Source: Allosphingosinicella deserti (GTDB lineage: Bacteria > Pseudomonadota > Alphaproteobacteria > Sphingomonadales > Sphingomonadaceae). Taken from it: DNA of 64,000 nt. The position numbers were made by a program, and so were the translations under genes. The notes under the pieces were generated by a model. That model made no database searches, was not told where the DNA came from, and saw nothing but the letters and a program-made list of their open reading frames with translations. Below are positions 34,892-43,161 of the stretch, in pieces (the stretch's first letter is position 1; each line of letters begins with the position of its first letter). Location of the stretch: the NCBI RefSeq assembly GCF_003012735.1, contig NZ_PXYI01000013.1, positions 1 through 64,000 of the forward strand, in the 5' to 3' direction.

Positions 34892-35778
34892 AGCATCATC
34901 TTTTCGATAGGCAATACGAGGATCGCGGAGGCGCCGGCGTCTTTCAGTTTCTGGAGCGTCTCCCAGAAGACCGATTCCTGGCAGACGGCATGGACCGCGA
35001 AATGGCCGGGCCGGCCGTGCAGCGGCAGGATGGTCGGCGCCTCGGCGCCGGGCAGGATGTCGGTGATCTCGCGCAGCGCCTCGCTGGGCGCGTTGAGCAT
35101 GATATATTTCGATTCCTTGGTGGCGAGCACGCCGTCGATCCGGCTGAGCAGCTTGGCGCCCTGGTCCACCTTGGCCTCGGCCATCGGCTTGCGCGTGCGG
35201 ACCAGCACCGCCTCGCTGGTGAACACCGTCTCGACCGCACGCAGGCCGTTCGCCTCCAGGGTCGCGCCGGTCGAGACGAGATCACAGATGAAGGCCGCAA
35301 TCTGCAGGCGCGGCGCGAGTTCGACTGCGCCGTTCATCTTCACCACCGTCGCGTCGATGCCGTTATCGTCGAGGAAGCGCTGCAGGATGCGCGGATAGGA
35401 GGTGGCGATGCGCGCGCCGCGCAGCGATTGGGGCCCCTCATAAGGCGATGCCTCGGGCGCGGCGATCTTCAGCGTGCATTTGCCGAAGCCCAGCTGGGCG
35501 ACCACCTCGAAGCGCGGCGAATCCTCGCCGAGCGAGAATTCGCGCAACACATTTTCCCCGACGATTCCGAATTCGCAGACGCCGTCGCTGACGAAGATCG
35601 GAATGTCGTCGTCGCGCACGAACATCAGATCGGCGGGAAAATTGTCGACCCGCGCGGTCAGATCGTTCTTGCCGTTCTGGATCTTGAGGCCGGCATCGCG
35701 AAGCAGCCCGCGGCTGTAGTCGGACAGGCGACCCGACTTCTGGATGGCGATGTGGAGGCGGGTTTCGTCAACGAGCAT
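34888..35778 (-). CDS. hisG: ATP phosphoribosyltransferase, long form
   Basis: 296 residues from the ATG at 35778 (a TTG at 35790 is less likely). Seen: LHIAIQKSGRLSDYSRGLLRDAG, FVRDDDIPIFVSDGVCEFGIVGENVL, the PRPP-binding loop CDLVSTGATLEANGL, and a C-terminal ACT-like regulatory domain (about 220-296) ending LQKLKDAGASAILVLPIEKML. This long form is feedback-inhibited by histidine and does not need HisZ. It overlaps the TrpR-family regulator by 11 bases and the HisD-HisC-HisB ORF by 4. Confidence 0.96.
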   Translation of the reverse strand: MLVDETRLHIAIQKSGRLSDYSRGLLRDAGLKIQNGKNDLTARVDNFPADLMFVRDDDIPIFVSDGVCEFGIVGENVLREFSLGEDSPRFEVVAQLGFGKCTLKIAAPEASPYEGPQSLRGARIATSYPRILQRFLDDNGIDATVVKMNGAVELAPRLQIAAFICDLVSTGATLEANGLRAVETVFTSEAVLVRTRKPMAEAKVDQGAKLLSRIDGVLATKESKYIMLNAPSEALREITDILPGAEAPTILPLHGRPGHFAVHAVCQESVFWETLQKLKDAGASAILVLPIEKMML

Positions 35779-36097
35779 TGGGATTTCCAAGAGTGTCTAT
35801 GGCGCGCCGGTAGCCGAGATTCGGCTCCTGACGCAGAAAACGGGCGACGCGGACGATGGTTGTCGTGCTGACCCCGGTGGCCTCGTGAATGTCGCGGTAC
35901 GAAAGGTCGGTGCCGTCGAGCAGTCGGGCGACGTGCCAGCGCTCGGCAAGGGTGCGGATCTCGGACGGGGTGCACAGGTCGCTGAGCAAACGGCCCATCT
36001 CGGCGACATCGGCGGGCGTCAGCAAGGCGGCGCAGAGGTCCGCCGTCAGCGCCTGGGCGTCGCGCGTCGCTTTGATCGGGGCGTCCTTCTCGGCCAT
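35768..36097 (-). CDS. YerC/YecD-family TrpR-related regulator, probable his repressor
   Basis: 109 residues with a Trp-repressor-like helical fold: LTPADVAEMGRLLSDLCTPSEIRTLAERWHVARLL then the helix-turn-helix DLSYRDIHEATGVSTTTIVRVARFL. Firmicute relatives (YerC, called HisR in comparative-genomic work) are assigned to histidine-gene control, binding histidine as corepressor by analogy to TrpR. It heads the his operon here, is coupled to hisG by overlap, and a 26-bp dyad lies five bases upstream of its ATG; autorepression of the whole operon is the natural model. No experimental evidence in the sequence itself. Confidence 0.87.
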   Translation of the reverse strand: MAEKDAPIKATRDAQALTADLCAALLTPADVAEMGRLLSDLCTPSEIRTLAERWHVARLLDGTDLSYRDIHEATGVSTTTIVRVARFLRQEPNLGYRRAIDTLGNPNAR

Positions 36098-36101
36098 CTT
36101 T

Positions 36102-36127
36102 GTTCCAACGTGTTAAAACAGTGGAAC
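36102..36127 (-). promoter_or_regulatory. 26-bp dyad, candidate operator of the his operon
   Basis: Minus-strand half-sites GTTCCACTGT and ACGTTGGAAC (8 of 10 complementary) flank an inner TGTTTTAACA that is itself nearly palindromic. The dyad ends 5 bases before the ATG of the TrpR-family regulator. A plausible promoter lies just upstream on the same strand (TTGCCT, 17 bases, TATCTG), which would put the transcription start inside the dyad, so a bound repressor would block initiation. Confidence 0.5.
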
Positions 36128-36215
36128 GGCAGATAGGAGTGTCGAACCGCGAAGGCAAGAGGCGCCGCACACGGGTGAAAAACTGGCGCGGACGTCGACG
36201 CGGCGAGGAGGTTGC

Positions 36216-37127
36216 CTAGGCCGGGCTCTGCGCGAGGGCGGCGCCGAGGCTCTCATTGACGGCGCGTTGCCGGGCCACTGACAGGATGAGGAGCAGGTTC
36301 AGCACGGTCGCTTCCCAGAGGAAGAACCACAGGGGGTTGCCGAGCGCCATGCTAAGTCCGAGTAGCAGGGTCCGGCGGTTAGGCCCGAGCCAGGCCTGAT
36401 AGGCGAGTGCGTGGCGGCCGATCTGCTTGCATACCGTGCGGACCCGCTCCCGGGTATCCGGGTTCGTCTCCAGGCTTTCTACGAGCGTGTCGGTACGGGC
36501 GCTGTGCGGGATGAGCTTGCCGGCAAGCCACACGTACAGGCGCGCAAGGCTGCCGAGGACGATCCCGACGAGCCCCTTGCGCTCTGCGACCCGCTCCTTG
36601 GACTGGCGAAGCCACGGCACGCCGTAAGCGCGCCAGAGATATGTGCGGCGCACGCTCTCGATATGGTTGGCCTGCAGGATTCGCGACACGGCAGCGGCGG
36701 AGGCCGCGGCCCAGATCCAGCCGCCGACATGCCAGGCAAGTGCAGTGTAGAGGACGACGTGGCCGATATAATCGGCAAGCCCGTCGATCATCTCGCCGAG
36801 CGGCGATGTCTTGCCGGTCAGGCGGGCAAGGTCACCGTCGGCGCCGTCGAAAATGTGCCAAAGGATGTGAAAGACGAGGCCGATCGCAACGCCGGTCGGG
36901 CCGGGCACGGACGTGTAGCAATAGGCTGCGGCGACGATCGACAGGCCGCTGGTCACCGAGATCATGTTGGGCGTGACCGGCGTGTGCTGCAGAATCAGAG
37001 CAAGGCGCCGCGACAGCGGGTGGTAGATGGCGCGATTGAGTCCATCCTCCAACTCCGCCGGTCTTGCCTTGAACACGGTCTGCGCCTTGGGCTCCGTCGT
37101 CGTCTTCATACCCCCTGCGCGTGCCAT
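36216..37127 (-). CDS. CDP-alcohol phosphatidyltransferase family protein
   Basis: 303-residue inner-membrane enzyme with about six membrane segments. The full signature D-x2-D-G-x2-A-R-x8-G-x3-D-x3-D is present at Asp94, Asp97, Gly98, Ala101, Arg102, Gly111, Asp115, Asp119 (IFDGADGDLARLTG ... MIDGLAD). It should join a CDP-activated group to an alcohol. It does not match PgsA or PssA closely. It is divergent from a nucleotidyltransferase of the inositol-1-phosphate cytidylyltransferase type, so the pair may make and use a CDP-inositol-like donor (inference). Start at 37127 or six codons later. Confidence 0.92.
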   Translation of the reverse strand: MARAGGMKTTTEPKAQTVFKARPAELEDGLNRAIYHPLSRRLALILQHTPVTPNMISVTSGLSIVAAAYCYTSVPGPTGVAIGLVFHILWHIFDGADGDLARLTGKTSPLGEMIDGLADYIGHVVLYTALAWHVGGWIWAAASAAAVSRILQANHIESVRRTYLWRAYGVPWLRQSKERVAERKGLVGIVLGSLARLYVWLAGKLIPHSARTDTLVESLETNPDTRERVRTVCKQIGRHALAYQAWLGPNRRTLLLGLSMALGNPLWFFLWEATVLNLLLILSVARQRAVNESLGAALAQSPA

Positions 37128-37204
37128 CCTGCTCTTTTCCGCTCGTCTCGGCTGTGTCTCTCGTTCTAAAGGCGCGCGATGAAAAGCAAAAAGCGCGAAG
37201 CCCG

Positions 37205-37975
37205 GTGAAGTGCCTGATCATTGCGGCGGGGCAGGGGACGAGGCTCCGCTCGATGGCCGCGTCCAAGCCGCTCGCGACCGTCGCCGGCGCACCGCTGATC
37301 GAACATGTCATCCGGCTCGCCGCCGCTGGCGGCGCGACCGAATTCGTCGTCGTCACGGGCTATCAGGCGGAAGGGCTGGAGGCATTTCTCGGCGGACTGC
37401 AGGCGCGAACCGGCTTTGCAGTCACCTGCGTGCGCAATCCGGATTGGGAGAGGCCCAACGGTGTTTCGGTGCTCAGCGCCGCCGATGTCCTCGGTGATGC
37501 GCCGTTCATGCTGCTCATGTCCGACCATCTCTTCGATCCCGACATCCTGCGCCGGCTGCTCGCCGGTCTTCGTCCCGACGCGGCGCTGACGCTCGGCGCC
37601 GATTACCGGATCGACCGCCCCGATCTCGATCTCGACGATGCGACCAAGCTCAAGCTCGGGGACGAGAATCGAATCGTCGGAATCGGCAAGGCACTCGACG
37701 ATTATGATGCGGTGGATACGGGCATCTTCGTCGCCGGGCCGGAACTGCTCGCCGCCTTGCTGCTCGCGATTGAAGCCGGCGGCGCCGGCAGCCTGTCCGA
37801 AGGAGTCCAGCGTCTGGCGCTCGCGGGCGCCGCTTTCACCTTCGACATCGGCGACGGCTGGTGGGTGGATGTCGATGACGAGCCTGCGTTTCGGCGCGCC
37901 GAGCGCGAACTGCCCGAACGGCTTGCGGCGCTGGAGGCGCAATCGGACAAGCGGGCGGTCGCCGGTCGGGCCTGA
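37205..37975 (+). CDS. sugar/inositol-phosphate nucleotidyltransferase
   Basis: 256 residues from a GTG at 37205, where the Rossmann-like fold begins. Seen: the nucleotide-binding CLIIAAGQGTRLRSM...KPLATVAGAPLIEHVI, metal-binding MSDHLFDP, ADYRIDRPDLDLDDATKL, GIFVAGPELL, and WWVDVDDEPAFRRAE. This layout resembles the N-terminal domain of archaeal bifunctional IPCT/DIPPS (CTP:inositol-1-phosphate cytidylyltransferase) and phosphocholine cytidylyltransferases. It is divergent from a CDP-alcohol phosphatidyltransferase, the other half of that fused enzyme. Substrate unproven; a plain hexose-1-phosphate NTase cannot be excluded. Confidence 0.87.
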   Translation: MKCLIIAAGQGTRLRSMAASKPLATVAGAPLIEHVIRLAAAGGATEFVVVTGYQAEGLEAFLGGLQARTGFAVTCVRNPDWERPNGVSVLSAADVLGDAPFMLLMSDHLFDPDILRRLLAGLRPDAALTLGADYRIDRPDLDLDDATKLKLGDENRIVGIGKALDDYDAVDTGIFVAGPELLAALLLAIEAGGAGSLSEGVQRLALAGAAFTFDIGDGWWVDVDDEPAFRRAERELPERLAALEAQSDKRAVAGRA

Positions 37976-38080
37976 TCCACCGCTCCAGATCACCTTTCCG
38001 CATCCTCAACTCGTCGCGCCATGGCTCGTACATGCTGCTGAAATCCGGTAGTTTCCAAGCTTGGTGGGAGGAGTGAAACG

Positions 38081-38920
38081 ATGGCGACGGCGCTGAACAG
38101 CGAGACCGACGAATATGAGCCGGCCGACATCCTGCGCGGCCTCTACGGCGACGGCATCATCGGCCTGAAGGGCGCTTTCCCGCGCGACTGGGCGCAGCGG
38201 ATGCGCGAGGAGATCGACCGCCTGTTCGCCGAGGCGCAGGCGGTACCGGGCGGCGCGCTGCCGCGCGGGCCGCAACGCTGGTATGTCGAAGTGCCGCCGG
38301 AGCGGATCAGCGGCTTCGTCGACATTGCCACCCATCCTTGGTTCGTCGCGGTGAGCGAAGCGGTGCTCGGGCCCGATTACCGCATCGTCGAGGTCGGCTT
38401 CGACATTCCCTTCCCCGGCGCCGCCGATCAGCCTTGGCACCGCGATTTCGCCGTGCCCGAGGCAACCACGCGAGGGCGCCGCCTCAACTCGCTTGCCTTC
38501 AACCTCACCGCCGTCGACACGATCCCGGAAATGGGCCCGTTCGAAGTCGCGCCGGGGACGCAGTGGGACCAGTTCGAAGGCTGCGACAAGGGCATGTTCC
38601 CGCCTCGCGAGCGTTGGCCGCGCTACATCGCCCGTGCCCAGCAGAAGCTGCCCCAGATGGGCGACATGTCGGCGCGATCCGCCTTGACCATCCACCGCGG
38701 CACCGCGAACCGGTCCGATCAGCCGCGGCCGGTGCTCGTCGTCGGCGTCGACGCACCCGACGCGACCAACGCCGCCCATCACGACCTGCAGGTCACGCCC
38801 GCCTGTCTCGAGCGCCTGCCCGCCCGGGTCCGCGAGCATCTCACCTACCGCGTGGTGGATCGGCTGGAAACGGTGGTCCAGAACCACGTCATCGATGGCC
38901 TGCTGAAGCCGGCGTACTGA
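38081..38920 (+). CDS. phytanoyl-CoA dioxygenase (PhyH) family protein
   Basis: 279 residues. A 2-oxoglutarate/Fe(II) double-stranded beta-helix with the His-x-Asp iron ligands in QPWHRDFAVPE, the distal His in LTIHRGTANRSDQPRPVLVVG and an Arg in that same block for 2-oxoglutarate. A GAFPRDWAQRMREEIDRL start and FNLTAVDTIPEMGPFEVAPGTQW core fit the PhyH family. The reaction is a hydroxylation of unknown substrate. It stands alone between the nucleotidyltransferase and a terminator hairpin. Confidence 0.92.
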   Translation: MATALNSETDEYEPADILRGLYGDGIIGLKGAFPRDWAQRMREEIDRLFAEAQAVPGGALPRGPQRWYVEVPPERISGFVDIATHPWFVAVSEAVLGPDYRIVEVGFDIPFPGAADQPWHRDFAVPEATTRGRRLNSLAFNLTAVDTIPEMGPFEVAPGTQWDQFEGCDKGMFPPRERWPRYIARAQQKLPQMGDMSARSALTIHRGTANRSDQPRPVLVVGVDAPDATNAAHHDLQVTPACLERLPARVREHLTYRVVDRLETVVQNHVIDGLLKPAY

Positions 38921-38952
38921 GGCGCGATCAGCCTCGGAAAGCAACCAACCTC

Positions 38953-39038
38953 CTTTCGGCTGAGCCTGTCCAAGCCCTCTTTTCCTTTCTGAAGTGGAGA
39001 AGGAAAGGGCTTGGACAGGCTCAGTCCGAACGGTTTTT
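38953..39038 (+). terminator. long hairpin terminator, copy 2 of the dispersed inverted repeat
   Basis: Arms from about 38955 (TTCGGCTGAGCCTGTCCAAG) and ending at 39030 (GGACAGGCTCAGTCCGAA) pair over about 26 bp with a one-base bulge, followed on the plus strand by CGGTTTTT. It sits between the convergent PhyH and aldose epimerase genes. Its core matches the inverted repeat at 884-968, so a mobile-looking hairpin appears to serve here as terminator. Confidence 0.75.
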
Positions 39039-39048
39039 GCTCGTTGGA

Positions 39049-39942
39049 TCAGATCAGACGGGGAGTCACGTCCACGCGCATCGTCAGGCTCATGCTTTCG
39101 CCGGGGTCGAGGATCTCGATGCCGAGCTCCGGCCACAGACCCTCGGGCTCGTTCAGCGCCGCATTGGCGTGGGTGACCGGTTCGGCGACGAAGATGCCGC
39201 CTTCCGCGGGCGAATAGACCTGGAAGAATTTGGCGTCGTCGGAGCGGATTTGGATCCGGAAGGGCAAGGACGGATCCTCGATCCGCGCGACCCCGCCCCA
39301 GCCGCCGAAACCGTGGTCGAGATCCTGGCCGCAGACCAGTCGGTTGCGCAGATCATATCGCCCCTCCGCCCAGACCTTCTCGATCGGCAGCACCTTGTCG
39401 TCGATCGTCCAGACGCTCTCGACCTCGGTGTCGAGCCGGGTCTCGGCGGTGCAGGGGAAATAGGGATGGTGGCCGAGCCCGCACGGCATCGGCTCGTCGG
39501 AGCGGTTGGTGCAGCTCAAGGTCATGGTGAGACCGGCATCGTCGAGCGCGAAGATCTGCCGCGCTTCATAGGCCCAGGGCCACTCGCCCGGTTCGTGCCG
39601 GAAGACGAGCTCCGCCTCCCCGTCCTCGAGCCGGACCACCTCCCATGCGGACGTCCAGCCCTGGCCGTGGAGCGGGCTCGCATCGCCCGGCAGGTTCAGG
39701 CTCAAGCTGATTTCGCGGCCTCGGAAGCTGAACCTCCCGTCGCGAATCCGGTTCACGAACGGCACGAGGGGGAAGTTGCCGTAGGCCAGAATGCTTTGTT
39801 CGTCGGCGTCAAGTCCGCGAAACACCGGTATGTCGCCTGAATCGGGACTGCGGTAATCGAAGCGTGCGATGCTGCCACCCTTGGAGGGCGCCAGCACCAG
39901 CGTGAGGGTGCCGGAGGAGAGGGTCGGGGAATCATCGGTCAT
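39049..39942 (-). CDS. aldose 1-epimerase
   Basis: 297-residue galactose-mutarotase superfamily protein. Seen: GNFPLVPFVNRIRDGRF (Asn-Arg substrate loop), SPLHGQGWTSAWEV with the catalytic His, CGLGHHPYFPC with the second catalytic His, and FQVYSPAEGGIFVAEPVTHANAALN containing the catalytic Glu. It interconverts sugar anomers and so would feed the galactose dehydrogenase encoded at 46.0 kb, which uses the beta-pyranose form. No leader peptide. GalM-type activity on galactose is inferred from context. Confidence 0.92.
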   Translation of the reverse strand: MTDDSPTLSSGTLTLVLAPSKGGSIARFDYRSPDSGDIPVFRGLDADEQSILAYGNFPLVPFVNRIRDGRFSFRGREISLSLNLPGDASPLHGQGWTSAWEVVRLEDGEAELVFRHEPGEWPWAYEARQIFALDDAGLTMTLSCTNRSDEPMPCGLGHHPYFPCTAETRLDTEVESVWTIDDKVLPIEKVWAEGRYDLRNRLVCGQDLDHGFGGWGGVARIEDPSLPFRIQIRSDDAKFFQVYSPAEGGIFVAEPVTHANAALNEPEGLWPELGIEILDPGESMSLTMRVDVTPRLI

Positions 39943-40075
39943 ATTTCAGCTCGCTTACGGATGCGTTCAGCGGATTGAAACTCTCTTGTGGATAAAGTTG
40001 CAACTTGGCCTTGCGAGCGGAATCCGCTCCGGGTTATTTTCGGGCCCAGGAGTAATCCGGGGAGGGGTAAGTCCA

Positions 40076-40396
40076 ATGAGTAAGCTTGTTAAAGATTTTC
40101 TTGAAATCAAGGATCAGGGCACGCTCGACGCGCTGATCGAGCGTCTCGTCCAGGTGCGCGACAGCGTCCCGCAGGGCGGCGAAGCGCAGGTCAAGATGCG
40201 GGGCGACGACGTGTTCGGCCGTCACCTCTGCGTCAGCTTCATGCGCCCGCAGACGGCCGAGGAAGCCGAGTGCGACGCCCGCTATGCCGAAGCCTATCGG
40301 GAATCGCGCGAGCGCGAGACCAGCCGTCTGCAGGACGAGCTCGGTTTCTGCGCCGTGTCGAACCGCCCGACCCGTCAGCTGCGCATCGTCGCCTGA
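40076..40396 (+). CDS. hypothetical protein
   Basis: 106 residues, ATG after GGGGAGGGG. Charged and soluble: SKLVKDFLEIKDQGTLDALIERLVQVRDSV is a likely helix pair, then EAQVKMRGDDVFGRHLCVSFMRPQTAEEAECDARYAEAYRESRERE and a short tail ending RQLRIVA. I do not recognise the family. It stands between the aldose epimerase (divergent) and the galactonate dehydratase (convergent). The ribosome site and codon use support a real gene. Confidence 0.72.
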   Translation: MSKLVKDFLEIKDQGTLDALIERLVQVRDSVPQGGEAQVKMRGDDVFGRHLCVSFMRPQTAEEAECDARYAEAYRESRERETSRLQDELGFCAVSNRPTRQLRIVA

Positions 40397-40464
40397 CCAA
40401 TAGCGAGGCGCTGCTTCAGCCGGGGGGCGGAAGCAGCATCTCGTGAAGGCACGCCGGATGGCAC

Positions 40465-41604
40465 TCACCATTCGGCGAAGCTTCCATCCTTCTGGCGCCA
40501 GATCGGGTTGCGCCAGCGGTGGCGATCCTTGTGCGCCTCACGCACGGCCTCTTCGTCGATGGTGACGCCGAGGCCCGGCTTTTCCGGGATGGGCAGATAG
40601 CCGTCGACCGGGCTCAGAACCTCCTTGTCGGTAATGAATTCGAGCAGATCGTGGCCCACATTATAGTGGATGCCGAGCGACATCTCCTGGATCGCGACAT
40701 TGGGCGCGTTCGCGGCAAGCTGCAGGCAGGCGGCCAGCGCAAGCGGCCCGAGCGGGCAATGCGGCGCCACCGCGACGTCATAGGCTTCCGCCATCGATGC
40801 GATCCGGCGGCATTCGCTGAGGCCGCCGGCATGGCTGAGATCGGGCTGGATGATGTCGACCGCGCCCCGTTCGAAGAACGGCTTGAAGTCCCAGCGTGAG
40901 AACAGCCGTTCGCCGAGCGCGATCGGGGTCGAGACCAAAGCGGCGATGTCGGCGAGACCTTCCGGATTCTCCGACAGCAAGGGCTCCTCGATGAACAGCA
41001 GGCCGAGTGGCTCGAGCACCTTGGCGAGCTGCTTGGCCATCGGCCGGTGGACACGGCCATGGAAATCGAGGCCGACGTCCATGCCGGCGCCCTGCGCCGC
41101 CTCGACCCTGGCGATGACCTCGTCGAACAGTTTGGGCGTGCCGATCCAGTCGAGCTCGGCGGTCGCGTTCATTTTCACCGCCGAGAAGCCCTGGCTCTTG
41201 CGAACTTCGCAGGCGCTGGCCACGTCGTCCGGCCGGTCGCCGCCGATCCAGGCATAGGCCCGGATGCGGTCGCGCACCCGGCCGCCCATCATCTGCCATG
41301 CGGGCAGGCCGACCGCCTTGCCCTTCAGATCCCACAATGCCTGATCGAGCCCGGACAAGGCCGACATCAGCACCGGCCCGCCGCGGTAGAAGCCGCCGCG
41401 ATAGCCGATCTGCCAGATATCCTCGATGCGATAGGGATCGTGGCCGATGAAACGGTCCTTCAGCGCCTCGAAGGCGCCGTCGACCGCCTCGGCCCAGCCT
41501 TCGAGGCTGGCCTCGCCCCAGCCGACCGCACCGTCATCGCTCTCGACACGGACGAACAGCCAGCGCGGCGGCACGTGGAAGGTTTCGATGCGGGCAATCT
41601 TCAT
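40465..41604 (-). CDS. dgoD: D-galactonate dehydratase
   Basis: 379-residue mandelate racemase/enolase superfamily protein. Metal ligands visible as Asp in VGLDFHGRVHRP, Glu in LLFIEEPLL and Glu in IALGERLFSRW; the catalytic His is in VAPHCPLGPLALAACLQ, and QEMSLGIHYN is characteristic of galactonate dehydratases. It converts D-galactonate to 2-keto-3-deoxygalactonate. It overlaps the upstream GH1-like gene by 4 bases (ATGA). With dgoK, dgoA and the galactose dehydrogenase on the opposite strand it completes the De Ley-Doudoroff route. Confidence 0.94.
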   Translation of the reverse strand: MKIARIETFHVPPRWLFVRVESDDGAVGWGEASLEGWAEAVDGAFEALKDRFIGHDPYRIEDIWQIGYRGGFYRGGPVLMSALSGLDQALWDLKGKAVGLPAWQMMGGRVRDRIRAYAWIGGDRPDDVASACEVRKSQGFSAVKMNATAELDWIGTPKLFDEVIARVEAAQGAGMDVGLDFHGRVHRPMAKQLAKVLEPLGLLFIEEPLLSENPEGLADIAALVSTPIALGERLFSRWDFKPFFERGAVDIIQPDLSHAGGLSECRRIASMAEAYDVAVAPHCPLGPLALAACLQLAANAPNVAIQEMSLGIHYNVGHDLLEFITDKEVLSPVDGYLPIPEKPGLGVTIDEEAVREAHKDRHRWRNPIWRQKDGSFAEW

Positions 41605-42896
41605 GCTTCATTCTCCGGCAAGGCGGATTCGGTGGCGAGCGCGGGCCAGCGGCGGGCGTCGGCCTGCTGCTCGCGCTCCGGTTCCCGGCCCCATTGGCTT
41701 GGCGGCACGATCGGCACGGTCAGGCACAGGCTGGAGGCCGGGAGCACGTCGCCCCAATCCTGGATCAGCTTCTTGTAGGCCTTGCCGACGTTGCGGATGT
41801 TGCGGTCGAGATCGAACAGCCCGAGCGGATTGACGTTGCCGTTCTGCTCGCGGAGCGCCGTGTCCCAGTCGACCTGGTCGGTCAGCGAATACCAGGTGAA
41901 TCCGACCGTCGGGATGCCGACGTTGCGGATACGCAGGACGTTGGCCCATTCCTTCCACAGCCAGTGGACCGCTTCGTCGCCCTTCGGGCCTTCCTTCAAA
42001 TTGGTCTCGGTGTGCATCACCGGCAGATTGTAGCGGTTGTAATATTGGCGCGTGATCTCGCTATAGCCGAACACCTCGCCGCTTGCCTCGGTATGGCCGT
42101 CCGCGAACACGCGATGCTCGTTGGTCCAGTAATAGTCGTTGCCGAGGATGCAATGCTGCTTCAGCCGCTGGCCGAGGAAGAAGTGATATTCCTCGCGAGT
42201 CATCCCGCAATCCATCAGGAACTCGTACATCTCGCTGTCGACCCGGCGGCCGTAATTGAGGTCGAGGGTCAGGAAACGCTTCGAGTTCATGATCTCGGCC
42301 GGGCCGATCGCCGCCGGGCTGTCGGCATGGAAATATTCCGAGCTTTCCGACTGGATGAAGATCGCATCGGTCCGCCGCTTCAGGATCTCGATCATGGCGA
42401 GGACGTTCGCCTTGACGATATGCTTGAGCGCGGTGACGAACGAGCGGTCGTCGGTCGCCTGCTCGTTCCACCAGCCATATTTGGCCGAGAAGACCGCGCA
42501 GATGAACATCTCATTCACCGGTGTGTAGAGCTGCACCCAGGGATAGCGGTCGGCGAAGGCGCCGGCATAAGTGGCGAAAAGCTGCGGGAAATCCGGGTTC
42601 TGGAAATTGCCGATCCAGTCGGGGAGGCCGAAATGGCAGAGGTCGACGATCGGCGTGATGTTGCGGCGCTTCAGGTCCGCAAAGGTGATGTCCGAGAATT
42701 CCCAGTCGTAATGGCCGGGGGCGAGGAAGGTGCGGTGGATCGGCGGTCCGTAGCGCAGGTAATGGATCCCGACCTCCTCGACGCAGTCGAAGTCGGTGCG
42801 CCAATGCCGATAATGGCCGCACACCTCCATCTGGTCGACGCGAGTCCGGCCGTTGTTGATCGTCGGGATGGAATTCTCGATCCCGGTGGCGAACAT
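41601..42896 (-). CDS. GH1-like glycoside hydrolase with divergent active-site motifs
   Basis: 431 residues, TIM-barrel clan GH-A. The acid/base Glu129 lies in YTPVNEMF (GH1 consensus TxNEP) and the nucleophile Glu297 in VMHTETNL (consensus TENG), so both carboxylates are kept but the neighbours differ. No signal peptide, so a cytoplasmic enzyme. Coupled by ATGA to dgoD, which points to release of galactose or a related sugar from a beta-glycoside. The start is uncertain: GGGAGGG lies 14 bases before the ATG at 42896, a long gap, and no closer ATG, GTG or TTG exists. Confidence 0.85.
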   Translation of the reverse strand: MFATGIENSIPTINNGRTRVDQMEVCGHYRHWRTDFDCVEEVGIHYLRYGPPIHRTFLAPGHYDWEFSDITFADLKRRNITPIVDLCHFGLPDWIGNFQNPDFPQLFATYAGAFADRYPWVQLYTPVNEMFICAVFSAKYGWWNEQATDDRSFVTALKHIVKANVLAMIEILKRRTDAIFIQSESSEYFHADSPAAIGPAEIMNSKRFLTLDLNYGRRVDSEMYEFLMDCGMTREEYHFFLGQRLKQHCILGNDYYWTNEHRVFADGHTEASGEVFGYSEITRQYYNRYNLPVMHTETNLKEGPKGDEAVHWLWKEWANVLRIRNVGIPTVGFTWYSLTDQVDWDTALREQNGNVNPLGLFDLDRNIRNVGKAYKKLIQDWGDVLPASSLCLTVPIVPPSQWGREPEREQQADARRWPALATESALPENEA

Positions 42897-43161
42897 GAAG
42901 TTGGCGATGGATCCCTCCCTTGGCCTCTGTGTCGCCGTCTGCCGGTAGCGGCGGCGGCCGGCTGCGGCTAGCGCGATGCAGCCGGTTGCGCCTAAAAAAG
43001 GGCGGGACGCCGGAAAGTTGCACATCCGGCATCATTCCCCCTTCCGCGCCTTGTCGCTCCGGCGCCGAAATGTCATCCTTTGGTCGGGTCGAAGGTCGGG
43101 AACGCACGCAAGCACGGACGAGAGCACGATCGAGGTTCCGACGACGGAAGGAAGGGATCCC

